64,000 bases of DNA from an uncultured Subdoligranulum sp. (GCA_904374465.1 CAJFFY010000001.1:72550-136549), one strand, 5' to 3'. Positions 17,971-26,735 are shown, numbered from the stretch's first letter. The notes: generated by a model not told the origin, from the sequence alone. Program-made: numbers and translations.

Positions 17971-18765
17971 TCAGGAAAGAAGCATGCGGTCATTGGCAAA
18001 ATCCCCGTCACTGACCTGTTCAAAGCGTTGCAGCAGGTCGTTGACCTTGAGGTTTGCCTTTTCCTCTCCGCGCACGTCGTAGATCACACGTCCCTCATAC
18101 ATCATGATCAGGCGATTGCCATACCGGATAGCATCCTTCATGTTATGGGTAATCATCAAAGTAGTCAGATGATTTTCATGGACGATCTTGTCCGACAGCG
18201 AAAGTACCTTGGCAGCCGTTTTGGGATCCAACGCCGCAGTATGTTCATCCAGCAGAAGAAGCCGCGGTTTTTTCAGTGTAGCCATCAAGAGTGTGACCGC
18301 CTGGCGTTGTCCACCTGAAAGCAGCCCAACCTTGCTGGACATGCGATCTTCCAATCCCAATTCCAGCGTTTTCAGCAACCGATAGTATTCCTCATGCTCT
18401 TTTTTGGTTATTCCGGTACGCAGAGTCCGTGCCATACCGCGACGTGCAGCCAATGCCAGATTTTCGTCAATCCCCATGGTGGCTGCCGTTCCCATCATCG
18501 GATCCTGAAAAACACGCCCGATATATTTGGCCCGCTTATGCTCCGAAAGGCGGGTGACATCCTGCCCGTCAATGATAATTTTGCCCATGTCCACGGGCCA
18601 TACACCAGCCACAGCGTTGAGCATAGTGGATTTTCCGGCGCCGTTGCCGCCAATCACCGTGACAAAATCCCCATCTTCCAGTTTCAGGTCCAAGCCGTTC
18701 AGGGCCACCTTCTCGTTCACGGTGCCTGCGTTAAAGGTTTTATAGACATTCTTGATTTCAAGCAT
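17971..18765 (-). CDS. ABC transporter ATP-binding protein (TrpXYZ-type)
   Basis: A 264-residue ABC ATPase that energises uptake with the adjacent permease. Walker A GGNGAGKST is at residues 39-47, LSGGQ at 149-153, and LLLDEHTAALDP at 170-181. In the last motif the usual LDEP is LDEH, a change typical of this ATPase subfamily. The start overlaps the permease stop by eight bases and is preceded by GGAGG. With the lipoprotein and permease it forms the three-gene import system whose family includes the tryptophan transporter TrpXYZ of streptococci. The actual substrate here is not shown by the sequence. Confidence 0.88.
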   Translation of the reverse strand: MLEIKNVYKTFNAGTVNEKVALNGLDLKLEDGDFVTVIGGNGAGKSTMLNAVAGVWPVDMGKIIIDGQDVTRLSEHKRAKYIGRVFQDPMMGTAATMGIDENLALAARRGMARTLRTGITKKEHEEYYRLLKTLELGLEDRMSSKVGLLSGGQRQAVTLLMATLKKPRLLLLDEHTAALDPKTAAKVLSLSDKIVHENHLTTLMITHNMKDAIRYGNRLIMMYEGRVIYDVRGEEKANLKVNDLLQRFEQVSDGDFANDRMLLS

Positions 18766-19705
18766 CGTTCTTGCCTCCCTTTTTTACGCTGGGCTTTGTG
18801 AAGTAGCGGCTCTTCCAATAGGGCACCGTCAGGAAAATGGCCACCACCAAAGCGGTCAGCAGTTTGAGATCATCGGTGGAGAGGCCCAGTCGCAACACAA
18901 AGGTCATGACCATATAATAGATAATCGCACCAATGATGGCTGCCGTCAGCTTAAGCGCAAAATTCCGGAAGATTTTGCCAAAGATTACCTCGCCGATAAT
19001 GACTGCGGCCAGACCAATCACGATCGCACCGCGACCCATATTGATATCGGAGAACCCCTGATACTGGGCAAGCAAGCCACCGGAAAGTGCCACAAGACCA
19101 TTGGAAATCATCAGGCCCAGCACTTTGGCGAAGCTGGTATTGATTCCCTGGGCACGGGCCATATTCTGGTTGGCACCGGTGGCACGCAGGGAGCATCCCA
19201 ATTCAGTGCCGAAGAACCAATACAGAATTGCCACCAGCACCGCGCAAAAAATCACCAGCGTTACCAGGGGGTTGCTCAGCGCCGCCTCACGGACATACCG
19301 TGCGGAAACCAACAGACCGTATTTGTCCACACTGATGGGAAGATTGGCTTTGCCGCCACCTGTACCCGTGCCCATAATTCTCAGGTTAACGGAATACAGT
19401 GCCAGCTGCGTCAAGATGCCGGACAGAATGGCGGGGATCCCGCAGGCCGTGTGGAACAGGCCCGTCACCATACCGGCCAGCATGCCGGCCAAGGTGGCTG
19501 CCACAAGGGCCAGCCCCACCGGCACACCATTCAGTACCAGCACCACACAGACCGCGCCGCCTGTTCCCAAGGAGCCATCCACCGTCAGGTCCGCAATATC
19601 CAATACGCGATAGGTAATGTAAACGCCGATCGCCATAATCCCCCAAACCAGTCCCTGTGCCACCGCACCCGGCATGGAATTGAGAAGTGAAGTGAAAAAA
19701 TCCAC
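18758..19705 (-). CDS. ABC transporter permease (TrpXYZ-type)
   Basis: A 315-residue integral membrane protein of the BPD_transp_2 (LivH/RbsC-like) permease class, with about eight to ten hydrophobic segments. It forms the channel for the substrate delivered by the upstream lipoprotein. The start is GTG at 19705, behind GAGGA. The AGINTSFAK-like loop in the middle is the likely ATPase contact. It is unusual only in being separated from the binding-protein gene by a strong hairpin (19748-19781), which would lower its expression relative to the lipoprotein. Confidence 0.88.
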   Translation of the reverse strand: MDFFTSLLNSMPGAVAQGLVWGIMAIGVYITYRVLDIADLTVDGSLGTGGAVCVVLVLNGVPVGLALVAATLAGMLAGMVTGLFHTACGIPAILSGILTQLALYSVNLRIMGTGTGGGKANLPISVDKYGLLVSARYVREAALSNPLVTLVIFCAVLVAILYWFFGTELGCSLRATGANQNMARAQGINTSFAKVLGLMISNGLVALSGGLLAQYQGFSDINMGRGAIVIGLAAVIIGEVIFGKIFRNFALKLTAAIIGAIIYYMVMTFVLRLGLSTDDLKLLTALVVAIFLTVPYWKSRYFTKPSVKKGGKNDA

Positions 19706-19747
19706 GGAAATTCATCCTCCGTCTCATGTAAAGAATAAGCACCAAAA

Positions 19748-19781
19748 CAGCGGGGAAAGGGCGCAGGCCCTTTTCCCGCTG
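19748..19781 (-). terminator. intercistronic hairpin between binding protein and permease
   Basis: A long stem centred on GGGAAAAGGGC is followed on the minus strand by TTTTGG. The T run is short, so I read it as a partial terminator or 3'-end stabiliser that keeps the binding-protein mRNA in excess. Confidence 0.65.
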
Positions 19782-19797
19782 TCACTATGGTTTTGTA

Positions 19798-20835
19798 TTA
19801 CTCGCTGATGGCTTCATAGCCTTCCGGCGGGGTGATGCCAAGCGCTTCGCAGTTGGCTACGTTGTATTTCTTGGTAACATTGGGAGCATATTCCACCGGC
19901 ATCGTAGAGATATCCGCCCCCTCGGCAAGAATCTGGTACGCCATGGTCCCGGTCTGGTAGCCCAGGTCATAGTAGCTGATGGAAAGGGTAGCCACGCCGC
20001 AGCCCTTGCAGATGCCTTCCTCACCAGCCACCACGGGAACCTTGGCGGGCAGTACCACATTGGCGATGGCCTCGGTGTTGGAAGCAGCCGTATTGTCGGT
20101 GGGAATGTAAATCACATCGGAGGCATCTGCCGCAGACTGCGCCACAGAAGTAACGTCATTGGTATCGGTAAATGCATACCGGGTGACCGTATAACCGGCA
20201 TCCGTCAGATAACCTTCAATTACATCGCACTGATAAACCGAGTTTGCTTCGGCACTGCAGTACAGCAATCCAACCGCCTTTGCATCCGGGAACAATTCCT
20301 GAATCATCGCCGCCTGCTGATCCAGCGGGGCCAGGTCCGATGTACCGGAAACGTTACCGCCCACCGTACCGCTCCAGTCACTGATATCCAGTGCTGTAGC
20401 ATAGTCGGTCACAGACGTTCCCAAAACCGGAATATCCGATGTTGCCTGCGCTGCCGCCTGCAGCGGTGCGGTAGCGTTGGCCAGAATCAAATCCACACCG
20501 GAGGAAACAAAACCATTGATGATGGTCGAACAGTTTGCCGTATCACCGGAAGCGTTCTGCTCTTCAAACTGTACACTGTCCCCCAGTTTTTCCGTCAAAG
20601 CGTCTTTGAATCCCTGTGTGGCAGCATCCAAAGCGTCGTGCTGAACCAGCTGACAGATTCCTACCGTATAGCTTTGCCCCTCCGCAGCGGTAGCCGCTTC
20701 GGCGGAAGCCTCAGAAGAAGCCGACGACGTGGAAGTCGCCGCAGAGCTTTCGCTTCCGGTCGATGCAGAGCTGCCGCACGCAGCCAAGCCCAGGGTCATC
20801 GTAGCCGCCATCAGTAAAGAAACCGCTTTTCTCAT
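19798..20835 (-). CDS. ABC transporter substrate-binding lipoprotein (TrpX-like)
   Basis: A 345-residue lipoprotein of the ABC_sub_bind family (PF04392 type), the family of streptococcal TrpX. A signal peptide with lipobox LAAC ends at Cys20, followed by a Ser/Ala-rich tether to about residue 50. The two-lobed periplasmic-binding-protein fold follows, with conserved stretches such as ILANATAPLQAAAQ and IYIPTDNTAASN. It captures substrate outside the membrane for the permease and ATPase genes downstream. The gene has its own promoter and a structured 5' leader (20857-20919). Substrate could be tryptophan, another aromatic amino acid or a purine-like compound; family membership alone cannot decide. 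Confidence 0.88.
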   Translation of the reverse strand: MRKAVSLLMAATMTLGLAACGSSASTGSESSAATSTSSASSEASAEAATAAEGQSYTVGICQLVQHDALDAATQGFKDALTEKLGDSVQFEEQNASGDTANCSTIINGFVSSGVDLILANATAPLQAAAQATSDIPVLGTSVTDYATALDISDWSGTVGGNVSGTSDLAPLDQQAAMIQELFPDAKAVGLLYCSAEANSVYQCDVIEGYLTDAGYTVTRYAFTDTNDVTSVAQSAADASDVIYIPTDNTAASNTEAIANVVLPAKVPVVAGEEGICKGCGVATLSISYYDLGYQTGTMAYQILAEGADISTMPVEYAPNVTKKYNVANCEALGITPPEGYEAISE

Positions 20836-20856
20836 TTTCTCTTTCCTCCAAACGCT

Positions 20857-20919
20857 ATCGGCTTGGCCTTCCCGCAGATCCCCGGTAAAAGGGTCTGCAG
20901 CTCCCTCCGCTTTGCCGAT
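20857..20919 (-). promoter_or_regulatory. structured 5' leader of the TrpX-like operon, unassigned
   Basis: The transcript from the promoter at 20932-20961 would begin with a 63-base element closed by a perfect 6-bp stem, AUCGGC (20914-20919) with GCCGAU (20857-20862). Inside is a second hairpin, 20874-20898, whose arms include GCAGA/UCUGC and CCC/GGG. The ribosome site GGAGG follows about 12 bases after the closing stem, and there is no terminator. I do not see a T-box (no UGGNACCGCG), purine, TPP, SAM, lysine or preQ1 signature. It may be a small translational riboswitch or a protein-binding leader. Confidence 0.45.
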
Positions 20920-20931
20920 TTAATGCTTTAA

Positions 20932-20961
20932 AGTATATCATACTTTTCCGCACTAAAGCAA
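20932..20961 (-). promoter_or_regulatory. promoter of the TrpX-like operon
   Basis: Minus-strand TTGCTT (20956-20961), 18 bases, then TATACT (20932-20937). Initiation would fall about ten bases before the closing stem of the structured leader. Confidence 0.6.
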
Positions 20962-20970
20962 TAAAACAAA

Positions 20971-21016
20971 TGCACAATATTTTTTTATTCCTATGGATTG
21001 TTTTTGGCATTGTGCA
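20971..21016. repeat. 8-bp inverted repeat upstream of the TrpX promoter
   Basis: TGCACAAT (20971-20978) is repeated in inverted form as ATTGTGCA (21009-21016) with 30 AT-rich bases between. It lies just upstream of the -35 box and could be a pair of half-sites or chance. Confidence 0.35.
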
Positions 21017-21041
21017 CAGTTCCCTTTCTCTCTATTTTGCG

Positions 21042-21082
21042 AAAAAGCTCCCCCGAAGGAGTTTATCCTTCAGGGGAGCTTT
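21042..21082 (-). terminator. terminator after the EIIA gene
   Basis: A 16-bp stem (21045-21060 with 21066-21081, one mismatch) with loop GTTTA is followed by a T run on the minus strand, directly after the EIIA stop. It ends the long division-ileS-lspA gene cluster. Confidence 0.9.
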
Positions 21083-21085
21083 GTA

Positions 21086-21559
21086 TCAAGCACCAAAACA
21101 GGTATATTCCGCCTTTTGGAGCAGTTCCAAAAAGCGTTCCGGGCTGCTGGCATGGCGAAGCGCATCCACCAGAGCGCTACGTCCCAGCAAATTCACAAGC
21201 CGTGCCAAAATCTGTAAATGCAGGCTTTCTTCCTCCGGCGGTACAGCAATCATAAACAGCAGATCGACTGGTACACCATCCGGTGCCCCCCAATCCACGC
21301 CATGACGCAGCGTCAACGCGGAGATTCCCGGCGCCGATACGCCGGCGTTGCCCGCATGAGGCAAGGCAATTCCTTCGCCGATAGCAGTGCTTCCGCCAAA
21401 AGTTTCCCGCTGACACACCGCATTGTAATAGGCTGTTCCGTTGGTGATAACACCGATTCCTTCCTGTAATTCCACAAGAATACCCAATGCATCCGCCGCA
21501 TTGTCGATATTGGCATACAACAGAATGCCTTTGGGATCCATCAGCTCACTTACTTTCAT
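21086..21559 (-). CDS. PTS EIIA domain protein, fructose/mannitol type
   Basis: A 157-residue single-domain EIIA of the fructose/mannitol (EIIA-2) class. The phosphorylated histidine is His68 in GIALPHA. No EIIB or EIIC gene is nearby, so this is an orphan EIIA. It either serves a distant permease or, like the nitrogen-PTS EIIA proteins, has a regulatory role. It sits last in the string ileS-lspA-rluD-HAD, 24 bases after the HAD gene, with AAAGGG before its ATG. The hprK gene at the left of the window shows that HPr-Ser control exists in this organism. Confidence 0.87.
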   Translation of the reverse strand: MKVSELMDPKGILLYANIDNAADALGILVELQEGIGVITNGTAYYNAVCQRETFGGSTAIGEGIALPHAGNAGVSAPGISALTLRHGVDWGAPDGVPVDLLFMIAVPPEEESLHLQILARLVNLLGRSALVDALRHASSPERFLELLQKAEYTCFGA

Positions 21560-21583
21560 ACATGCATCCCTTTATTTCGCCGT

Positions 21584-22414
21584 TCATACATCGGTAACAC
21601 GACGGATCAATTGATACAGATACTCTCCCACTGCACCTTCCGAACAGGTACAGGTGGTGACGGTATCTGCGGTAGCCTTTACCTCGGCCGGTGCGTTCGC
21701 CACGGCCACGGCATATCCGGCTTCCCGCATCAGTTCCAGATCGTTGTAGTAATCCCCGATGACAATGGTCTTTTTTTGGGATTTGTTCATCAATGCACAC
21801 AGGTCATGCATCCCCGTGGCCTTGCTGACACCGCCCGGCATAATTTCCAGATAAATGTTGTTGGTCGCCAGGAAGTAATTGTCCCTTCCATAATACTTGG
21901 TCTTTGCATACTGCCCCAGTTTGCGGATGCTTTCCGGATCCGATGCGAAAACCACTTTGACCCATCCGTCCGGCACACATTCAATGGGGCATGCAATGCT
22001 CCCCAGATGTTCATCCACCTGATGAGCATGGGTATATGTATTGGCGTGAATCACGTACATTTCCCCGTTGCCGGCCATTACTTCCACACCCATGCGCGGG
22101 AACTTGGGCAAAATATCTGCAATGGCTGCCGTGGCCTGTTCCCGGTTCAGAGTCGACCGGTGCAACACCGACTCGGTGGAAAAATCGTACAGGAGGGCAC
22201 CGTTGCAGGAAATGGCCGGCAATGAAAGGCGAATGCCCTCCAGCGCTGCACGAATGGATTCCGGCGGGCGCCCGGTGGCCACCGTAAACAACCCTCCCAT
22301 CTCGATAAATAGCTGGATTACGGTCCGATTGCAGGCCGGCAGCCCTTCTTTGGCCGTGAGCAGGGTATTATCCATATCGCAGATGACAAGATAATCACTG
22401 AGCGCTGATTTCAT
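21584..22414 (-). CDS. Cof-type HAD-IIB phosphatase
   Basis: A 276-residue HAD protein of the Cof subfamily. The nucleophile motif DMDNTLL is at residues 11-17, a VATGRPPESI loop near 40-50, and the C-terminal GDYYNDLELM near 225 supplies the acidic metal ligands. Such enzymes dephosphorylate sugar phosphates or flavin and PLP-type cofactors in the cytoplasm. Its start overlaps the rluD stop by four bases and the EIIA gene follows, so a sugar-phosphate role would fit, but the family is promiscuous and the substrate is not known. Confidence 0.87.
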   Translation of the reverse strand: MKSALSDYLVICDMDNTLLTAKEGLPACNRTVIQLFIEMGGLFTVATGRPPESIRAALEGIRLSLPAISCNGALLYDFSTESVLHRSTLNREQATAAIADILPKFPRMGVEVMAGNGEMYVIHANTYTHAHQVDEHLGSIACPIECVPDGWVKVVFASDPESIRKLGQYAKTKYYGRDNYFLATNNIYLEIMPGGVSKATGMHDLCALMNKSQKKTIVIGDYYNDLELMREAGYAVAVANAPAEVKATADTVTTCTCSEGAVGEYLYQLIRRVTDV

Positions 22415-23343
22415 GCACGGTGTTCCTTTCTTAGCCGGTTCAGAAATTCGGTAAAATACAGCGGTAATTCCGAATCAAATTGTTTCCATTCCTGTTGGGT
22501 CGGGTGAACGAACCCCAATTCTTTGGCGTGCAAGCACTGCCCATGCAAACTTTCCATGCAGTTGCGGGGGCCATAAACCGCATCCCCTGCCAGCGGATGC
22601 CCGATAGACGCCATATGCACGCGAATCTGATGGGTCCGACCGGTTTTGAGTTGGCACGCAATGTAGGTAAAATTGCCGAACCGTTCCAATACACGCCATC
22701 CTGTATAGGCATACCTGGCACCCGTTGCGTCTTTGGAAACCACAGCCATCTTTTTTCGATCCCGGGGATCGCGTCCCAGCCAGGTTTCCACAAAGCCTTC
22801 GTCTTCGCGCAGATTTCCATACACGACTGCGTGATATACACGGTGAATACTGTGTTCCCGCATCTGTTCGCTGAGCGCCTGATGGGTCGCATCATTCTTG
22901 GCCACCACCAGCAGTCCACTGGTGTCCTTATCAATCCGATGCACAATGCCGGGACGGATTGCGCCTCCGATTCCGGAAAGCTGCCCCGCACAGTGGTACA
23001 ACAAAGCGTTGACCAGCGTACCGTCCGGGTTGCCCGGTGCAGGGTGTACCACCATTCCCTTGGGTTTGTTGACCACAATCAGGTCATCATCTTCGTACAC
23101 AATAGAAAGTGGAATATCCTGTGCAACCGCCTCAATAGGCTGCGGGTCCGGCAATAGCACCTGATAACAGGCTCCTTGGCATACTTTTTCCTTTTTATTT
23201 ACGGGCCGGCCGTTACAGGTTACAAACCCCTGTTCCATCAAAGATTGCAGCGCACTGCGGGAAACGCCCTCGCATTTTCCTGCCAGCCACGCATCCAACC
23301 GGCCGGAAACTGCCTCCCCCGCCAGAATTTCAAGCCGTTCCAT
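22411..23343 (-). CDS. rluD: 23S rRNA pseudouridine synthase RluD family
   Basis: A 310-residue RluA/RluD-family pseudouridine synthase. An S4 RNA-binding domain fills residues 1-65. The catalytic aspartate is in HRIDKDTSG (about 135-143), and GRTHQIRVH near 238 is the second conserved motif. It would modify helix 69 of 23S rRNA if a true RluD. I choose ATG 23343, with AAAGG six bases upstream, over the ATG five codons earlier. The gene overlaps lspA by 14 bases; the lspA-rluD pair is common in Firmicutes. Confidence 0.9.
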   Translation of the reverse strand: MERLEILAGEAVSGRLDAWLAGKCEGVSRSALQSLMEQGFVTCNGRPVNKKEKVCQGACYQVLLPDPQPIEAVAQDIPLSIVYEDDDLIVVNKPKGMVVHPAPGNPDGTLVNALLYHCAGQLSGIGGAIRPGIVHRIDKDTSGLLVVAKNDATHQALSEQMREHSIHRVYHAVVYGNLREDEGFVETWLGRDPRDRKKMAVVSKDATGARYAYTGWRVLERFGNFTYIACQLKTGRTHQIRVHMASIGHPLAGDAVYGPRNCMESLHGQCLHAKELGFVHPTQQEWKQFDSELPLYFTEFLNRLRKEHRA

Positions 23344-23842
23344 CCGCGGCCTTTCCATCCTTTCCGTGAATCTTTTTTTCTTCCCGGTCTTTTTTGTAGG
23401 AGTCGTACAGCACCCACAGCATGAGCATCACAACGCCAGTGGTAATGCAGATGTCAGCAAAGTTGAACACGGCAAAATTCACAAAAAGGAAATTGACATA
23501 GTCCACAACCACACCGCTGACCACGCGGTCAATCAGGTTTCCCACGCCGCCGCCCAGAATCAGGGTCCAGGAGATTCTTTCCCAAGGGCCCATTTTGCGC
23601 AGCAAAAGCAAAAGAAACACACAAAGCAGCATGAGGGACGTCATACCGATCAGCAACGTCTGTTTGCCCGCCAGCATGGAAAATGCCATACCGTCGTTCA
23701 GGAAATAGCGCAGTTCCACAACACCCGGCAAAATGGTCAAAGCCCCCAGCGGCTGCAAGACCGCCGTGGCCCATTGTTTGATCAGCTGGTCAATCACCAC
23801 CAGCAAGGCGGCCCCTGCCACCGAGAGAAGGCCAAAAATCAT
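23330..23842 (-). CDS. lspA: lipoprotein signal peptidase
   Basis: A 170-residue, four-pass membrane aspartyl protease that removes signal peptides from diacylated prolipoproteins, including the TrpX-like lipoprotein in this window. Conserved motifs are NDGMAFS near residue 50, GNLIDRV near 101 and the catalytic pair in VDYV and FNFADICI, about residues 113-134. The charged C-terminus ends in a Lys/Asp-rich tail. AGGGAG precedes the ATG. A terminator (23861-23900) lies between ileS and lspA, so lspA is expressed by read-through or by a promoter I cannot see. Confidence 0.95.
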   Translation of the reverse strand: MIFGLLSVAGAALLVVIDQLIKQWATAVLQPLGALTILPGVVELRYFLNDGMAFSMLAGKQTLLIGMTSLMLLCVFLLLLLRKMGPWERISWTLILGGGVGNLIDRVVSGVVVDYVNFLFVNFAVFNFADICITTGVVMLMLWVLYDSYKKDREEKKIHGKDGKAADGTA

Positions 23843-23860
23843 CCAAAACTCCCTACTCTG

Positions 23861-23900
23861 AAAAAATCAGCGGTGCTTACGCAAGTATAAGCACCGCTGA
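23861..23900 (-). terminator. terminator after ileS
   Basis: A stem of about 13 bp (TCAGCGGTGCTTA and its complement) with an eight-base loop is followed by TTTTTT on the minus strand, just past the ileS stop. Confidence 0.88.
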
Positions 23901-23908
23901 AGGTAAAA

Positions 23909-26683
23909 TTACATTCCCAGGACCTTTGCGCAACGCGGGCACAGGCCATTTTCGCCAACGGCAGCATCGTACTTCCAGCAGCGCAGGCACTTAGTACCGG
24001 CCGCATGCTCGGCAGCAACACCCAAGCCTTCCACAAGGCCCTTCACGCCGCCTTCGCCCTGCTCCAGATGAACTTGCGAGACGATGAACAGGTCCGCCAG
24101 CTCATCCATGGGGATTGCATTGAGGAAGCCGTACACTTCCGCATTGCAATACAGTGTCAGGCTGGCTTCCAGAGAAGAACCGATCAGCTTGTCGGCACGA
24201 GCCTGCTCCAGGACCTTCTTGACATCATCGCGGATTGCCATGATGCGATCCCACTTTTCGGTGAATGCCGCACCGGCTGCAGACTTGGCCTCGGGCATCT
24301 GCTCAAAGACCACGTACTCCTTCATGCCGGGCATCTTGGGCACATAGCTCCAGATTTCCTGGCTGGTAAAGCAAAGGATAGGCGCCAGCAGCTTGGTGAA
24401 GTCCACCAGGATACGGTACAGCGCCGTCTGTGCACAGCGACGTGCATGGTCATCCGCACAGTACAGGCGATCCTTGATCACGTCCATATAGAAGTTGGAC
24501 ATATCAATGACGCAGAAATTGTACAGCGCATGGTACGCGCGGGAGAAGTCATAATGATCATAGGCATCCCGCATGGTCTTGGTCAGTGCATTGCAGGCTT
24601 CCAGCGCCCATCGATCAATCTCATAGAGCTGATCTTCTGCGACCATATCTTTGTTCGGGTCAAAGTCATTCAGGTTGCCCAGCATGAATCGCGCGGTATT
24701 GCGCATCTTGCGGTAGGCTTCCGACAGCTGACGGAAGATTTCCTTGCCGGCACGCACATCCACCGTATAATCGCTGGATGCCACCCACAGACGGATGATG
24801 TCGGCGCCGTAGTCCCGAATGATCTCAGAGGGCTCCATACCGTTACCGGCAGACTTATGCATCTGTTTGCCCTGGGCATCCACAACCCAGCCATGGCACA
24901 GCACCTCACGATACGGCGCAATACCCTGGGTAGCCACGCAGGTCAGCAGGCTGGACTGGAACCAACCACGGAACTGGTCGGCACCTTCCATATACATATC
25001 CACCGGCCAGGTCAGTTCCGGACGTTCACGGCAGACCGCACTCCAGGTGGAGCCGGAGTCAAACCAGACATCCATGATGTCGGGATCCTTTTCCCAATCG
25101 GAAGCACCGCACTCGCAGACCTCTGTTTTGGGCAGAATCTCGTTGGCTTCATACTTGTACCATGCATCACTGCCTTCCTTGCGGAACAGGTCCGACACAG
25201 CCTTGATGGAGGCATCAGTAATGTGGTACTTGCCGCATTTCTTGCAGTAGAATACCGGAATGGGAACACCCCATACACGCTGACGGCTGATGCACCAATC
25301 GCTACGATCGCGCACCATACCGGCCATACGATCATGGCCCCAGGCCGGCTGCCAATGCACACTGTCAATGGCCTTGTAGACATCTTCCTTGAAGGCGTCG
25401 ATGGAGCAGAACCACTGCTCGGTGGCGCGGAAGATGATGGGATTATGGCAGCGCCAGCAATGGGGATACTGGTGGGTGATGTGCTGCACCCCCATCAGGT
25501 GGCCGCTCTCTTTAATGTGCTCCAGAATGACCTTATTGGCAGCCCATACCTTGAGGCCCGCAAACTCCTTGCCAGCTTCCTCGGTCAGGCAGCCAGCATC
25601 ATCCACGGGGACAACAACCGGCAGCTGCGGGTAGTGGTTGACACAGACTTCAAAGTCTTCGACACCATGACCGGGGGCCGTGTGAACACAGCCCGTACCG
25701 CCTTCCAGTGTAACGTGATCACCCAGGATCACCAAGCCGGTGCGGTCCAGGAAGGGATGCTTGTACTCCACCATTTCCAGCTCATCGCCGTGCACGGTTT
25801 CGGGCAGAACTTCGTAATCCTCGATATGGCAAGCTTCCATCGTGGCCTTGACCAGTTCGGCAGCCATGATGTGGTAATCTTCGCCAATCTTGACGAAGGC
25901 ATATTCGATGTCAGGGTTCAGGCAGGTTGCCACGTTGGCGGGCAACGTCCAGGTGGTGGTCGTCCAGATCACAATCCAAGCTTTATCCAGCGGGATGTTG
26001 TGCTTAGCCAGCACACCCTTGGGATCCCCGGTCAGCTTGAAACGCACATAGATGGAATCGCATTCATCCTCGGCATACTCAATTTCCGCCTCTGCCAGAG
26101 CCGTGCGGTCTTCCGGGCACCAGTAAACAGCTTTCATGCCCTTATAAATGTAGCCCTTCTTGGCCATCTCGCCAAAAATTTCCACCTGGCGAGCCTCGAA
26201 TTCGGGACGCAGGGTCAGATACGGATTTTCAAAATTACCCTGAACGCCCAGGCGCTTGAACTGATCGTTCATAACACCGATATGTTCCGTGGCGAACTCT
26301 TTGCAGATCTTGCGCAGTTCCAATTTGGAGACACCGGACTTCTTATCGCCCAAAGACCCCAGTGCCTTCAACTCGATGGGCAGGCCGTGGGTATCATAAC
26401 CGGGCACATAAGGAGCCTGGAAACCAGACATGTTCTTGTAGCGGATGATGATGTCCTTGATGATCTTGTTCAGCGCAGTACCCATATGGATACTGCCGTT
26501 GGCGTACGGGGGGCCGTCATGCAGAATGTAGCGAGGCTTTCCCTCGTTGTTGCGGATCATCTGCTCATAGACATGGTTCTGCTCCCAGTCTTCCAGCATT
26601 TTGGGTTCCTTTTTGGGCAGACCGGCCCGCATTTCAAAGGGGGTCTGCATCTTGTGGATGGTGTCATTGTAATTCTGCGGCAA
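23909..26683 (-). CDS. ileS: isoleucyl-tRNA synthetase
   Basis: A 924-residue class I synthetase that charges tRNA-Ile. The HIGH-type motif lies in PPYANGSIHMG at about residues 58-68, the KMSKS-type loop reads GKQMHKSAGN, and a C-terminal zinc finger of the form CLRCW and CPRC closes the protein. The CP1 editing domain is present. The start is TTG at 26683, behind a GGAG-rich site. No T-box leader precedes it: only 52 bases separate it from divIVA, so it is read from the sepF promoter. This divIVA-ileS-lspA order is a classic Firmicutes arrangement. Confidence 0.97.
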   Translation of the reverse strand: MPQNYNDTIHKMQTPFEMRAGLPKKEPKMLEDWEQNHVYEQMIRNNEGKPRYILHDGPPYANGSIHMGTALNKIIKDIIIRYKNMSGFQAPYVPGYDTHGLPIELKALGSLGDKKSGVSKLELRKICKEFATEHIGVMNDQFKRLGVQGNFENPYLTLRPEFEARQVEIFGEMAKKGYIYKGMKAVYWCPEDRTALAEAEIEYAEDECDSIYVRFKLTGDPKGVLAKHNIPLDKAWIVIWTTTTWTLPANVATCLNPDIEYAFVKIGEDYHIMAAELVKATMEACHIEDYEVLPETVHGDELEMVEYKHPFLDRTGLVILGDHVTLEGGTGCVHTAPGHGVEDFEVCVNHYPQLPVVVPVDDAGCLTEEAGKEFAGLKVWAANKVILEHIKESGHLMGVQHITHQYPHCWRCHNPIIFRATEQWFCSIDAFKEDVYKAIDSVHWQPAWGHDRMAGMVRDRSDWCISRQRVWGVPIPVFYCKKCGKYHITDASIKAVSDLFRKEGSDAWYKYEANEILPKTEVCECGASDWEKDPDIMDVWFDSGSTWSAVCRERPELTWPVDMYMEGADQFRGWFQSSLLTCVATQGIAPYREVLCHGWVVDAQGKQMHKSAGNGMEPSEIIRDYGADIIRLWVASSDYTVDVRAGKEIFRQLSEAYRKMRNTARFMLGNLNDFDPNKDMVAEDQLYEIDRWALEACNALTKTMRDAYDHYDFSRAYHALYNFCVIDMSNFYMDVIKDRLYCADDHARRCAQTALYRILVDFTKLLAPILCFTSQEIWSYVPKMPGMKEYVVFEQMPEAKSAAGAAFTEKWDRIMAIRDDVKKVLEQARADKLIGSSLEASLTLYCNAEVYGFLNAIPMDELADLFIVSQVHLEQGEGGVKGLVEGLGVAAEHAAGTKCLRCWKYDAAVGENGLCPRCAKVLGM

Positions 26684-26735
26684 GATTTCCTACTCTCCTC
26701 TATTTAGTAAAATTCTTTGCTGGTTGCCGAAACAA

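Noticed and set aside
24005..26707. A 900-codon open frame on the plus strand opposite ileS
   Set aside because: It is the exact antisense of a clear isoleucyl-tRNA synthetase, has no family motifs, and long antisense frames are expected in GC-rich coding DNA.
26684..26735. T-box leader for ileS
   Set aside because: Only 52 bases separate ileS from divIVA and no T-box motif is present.
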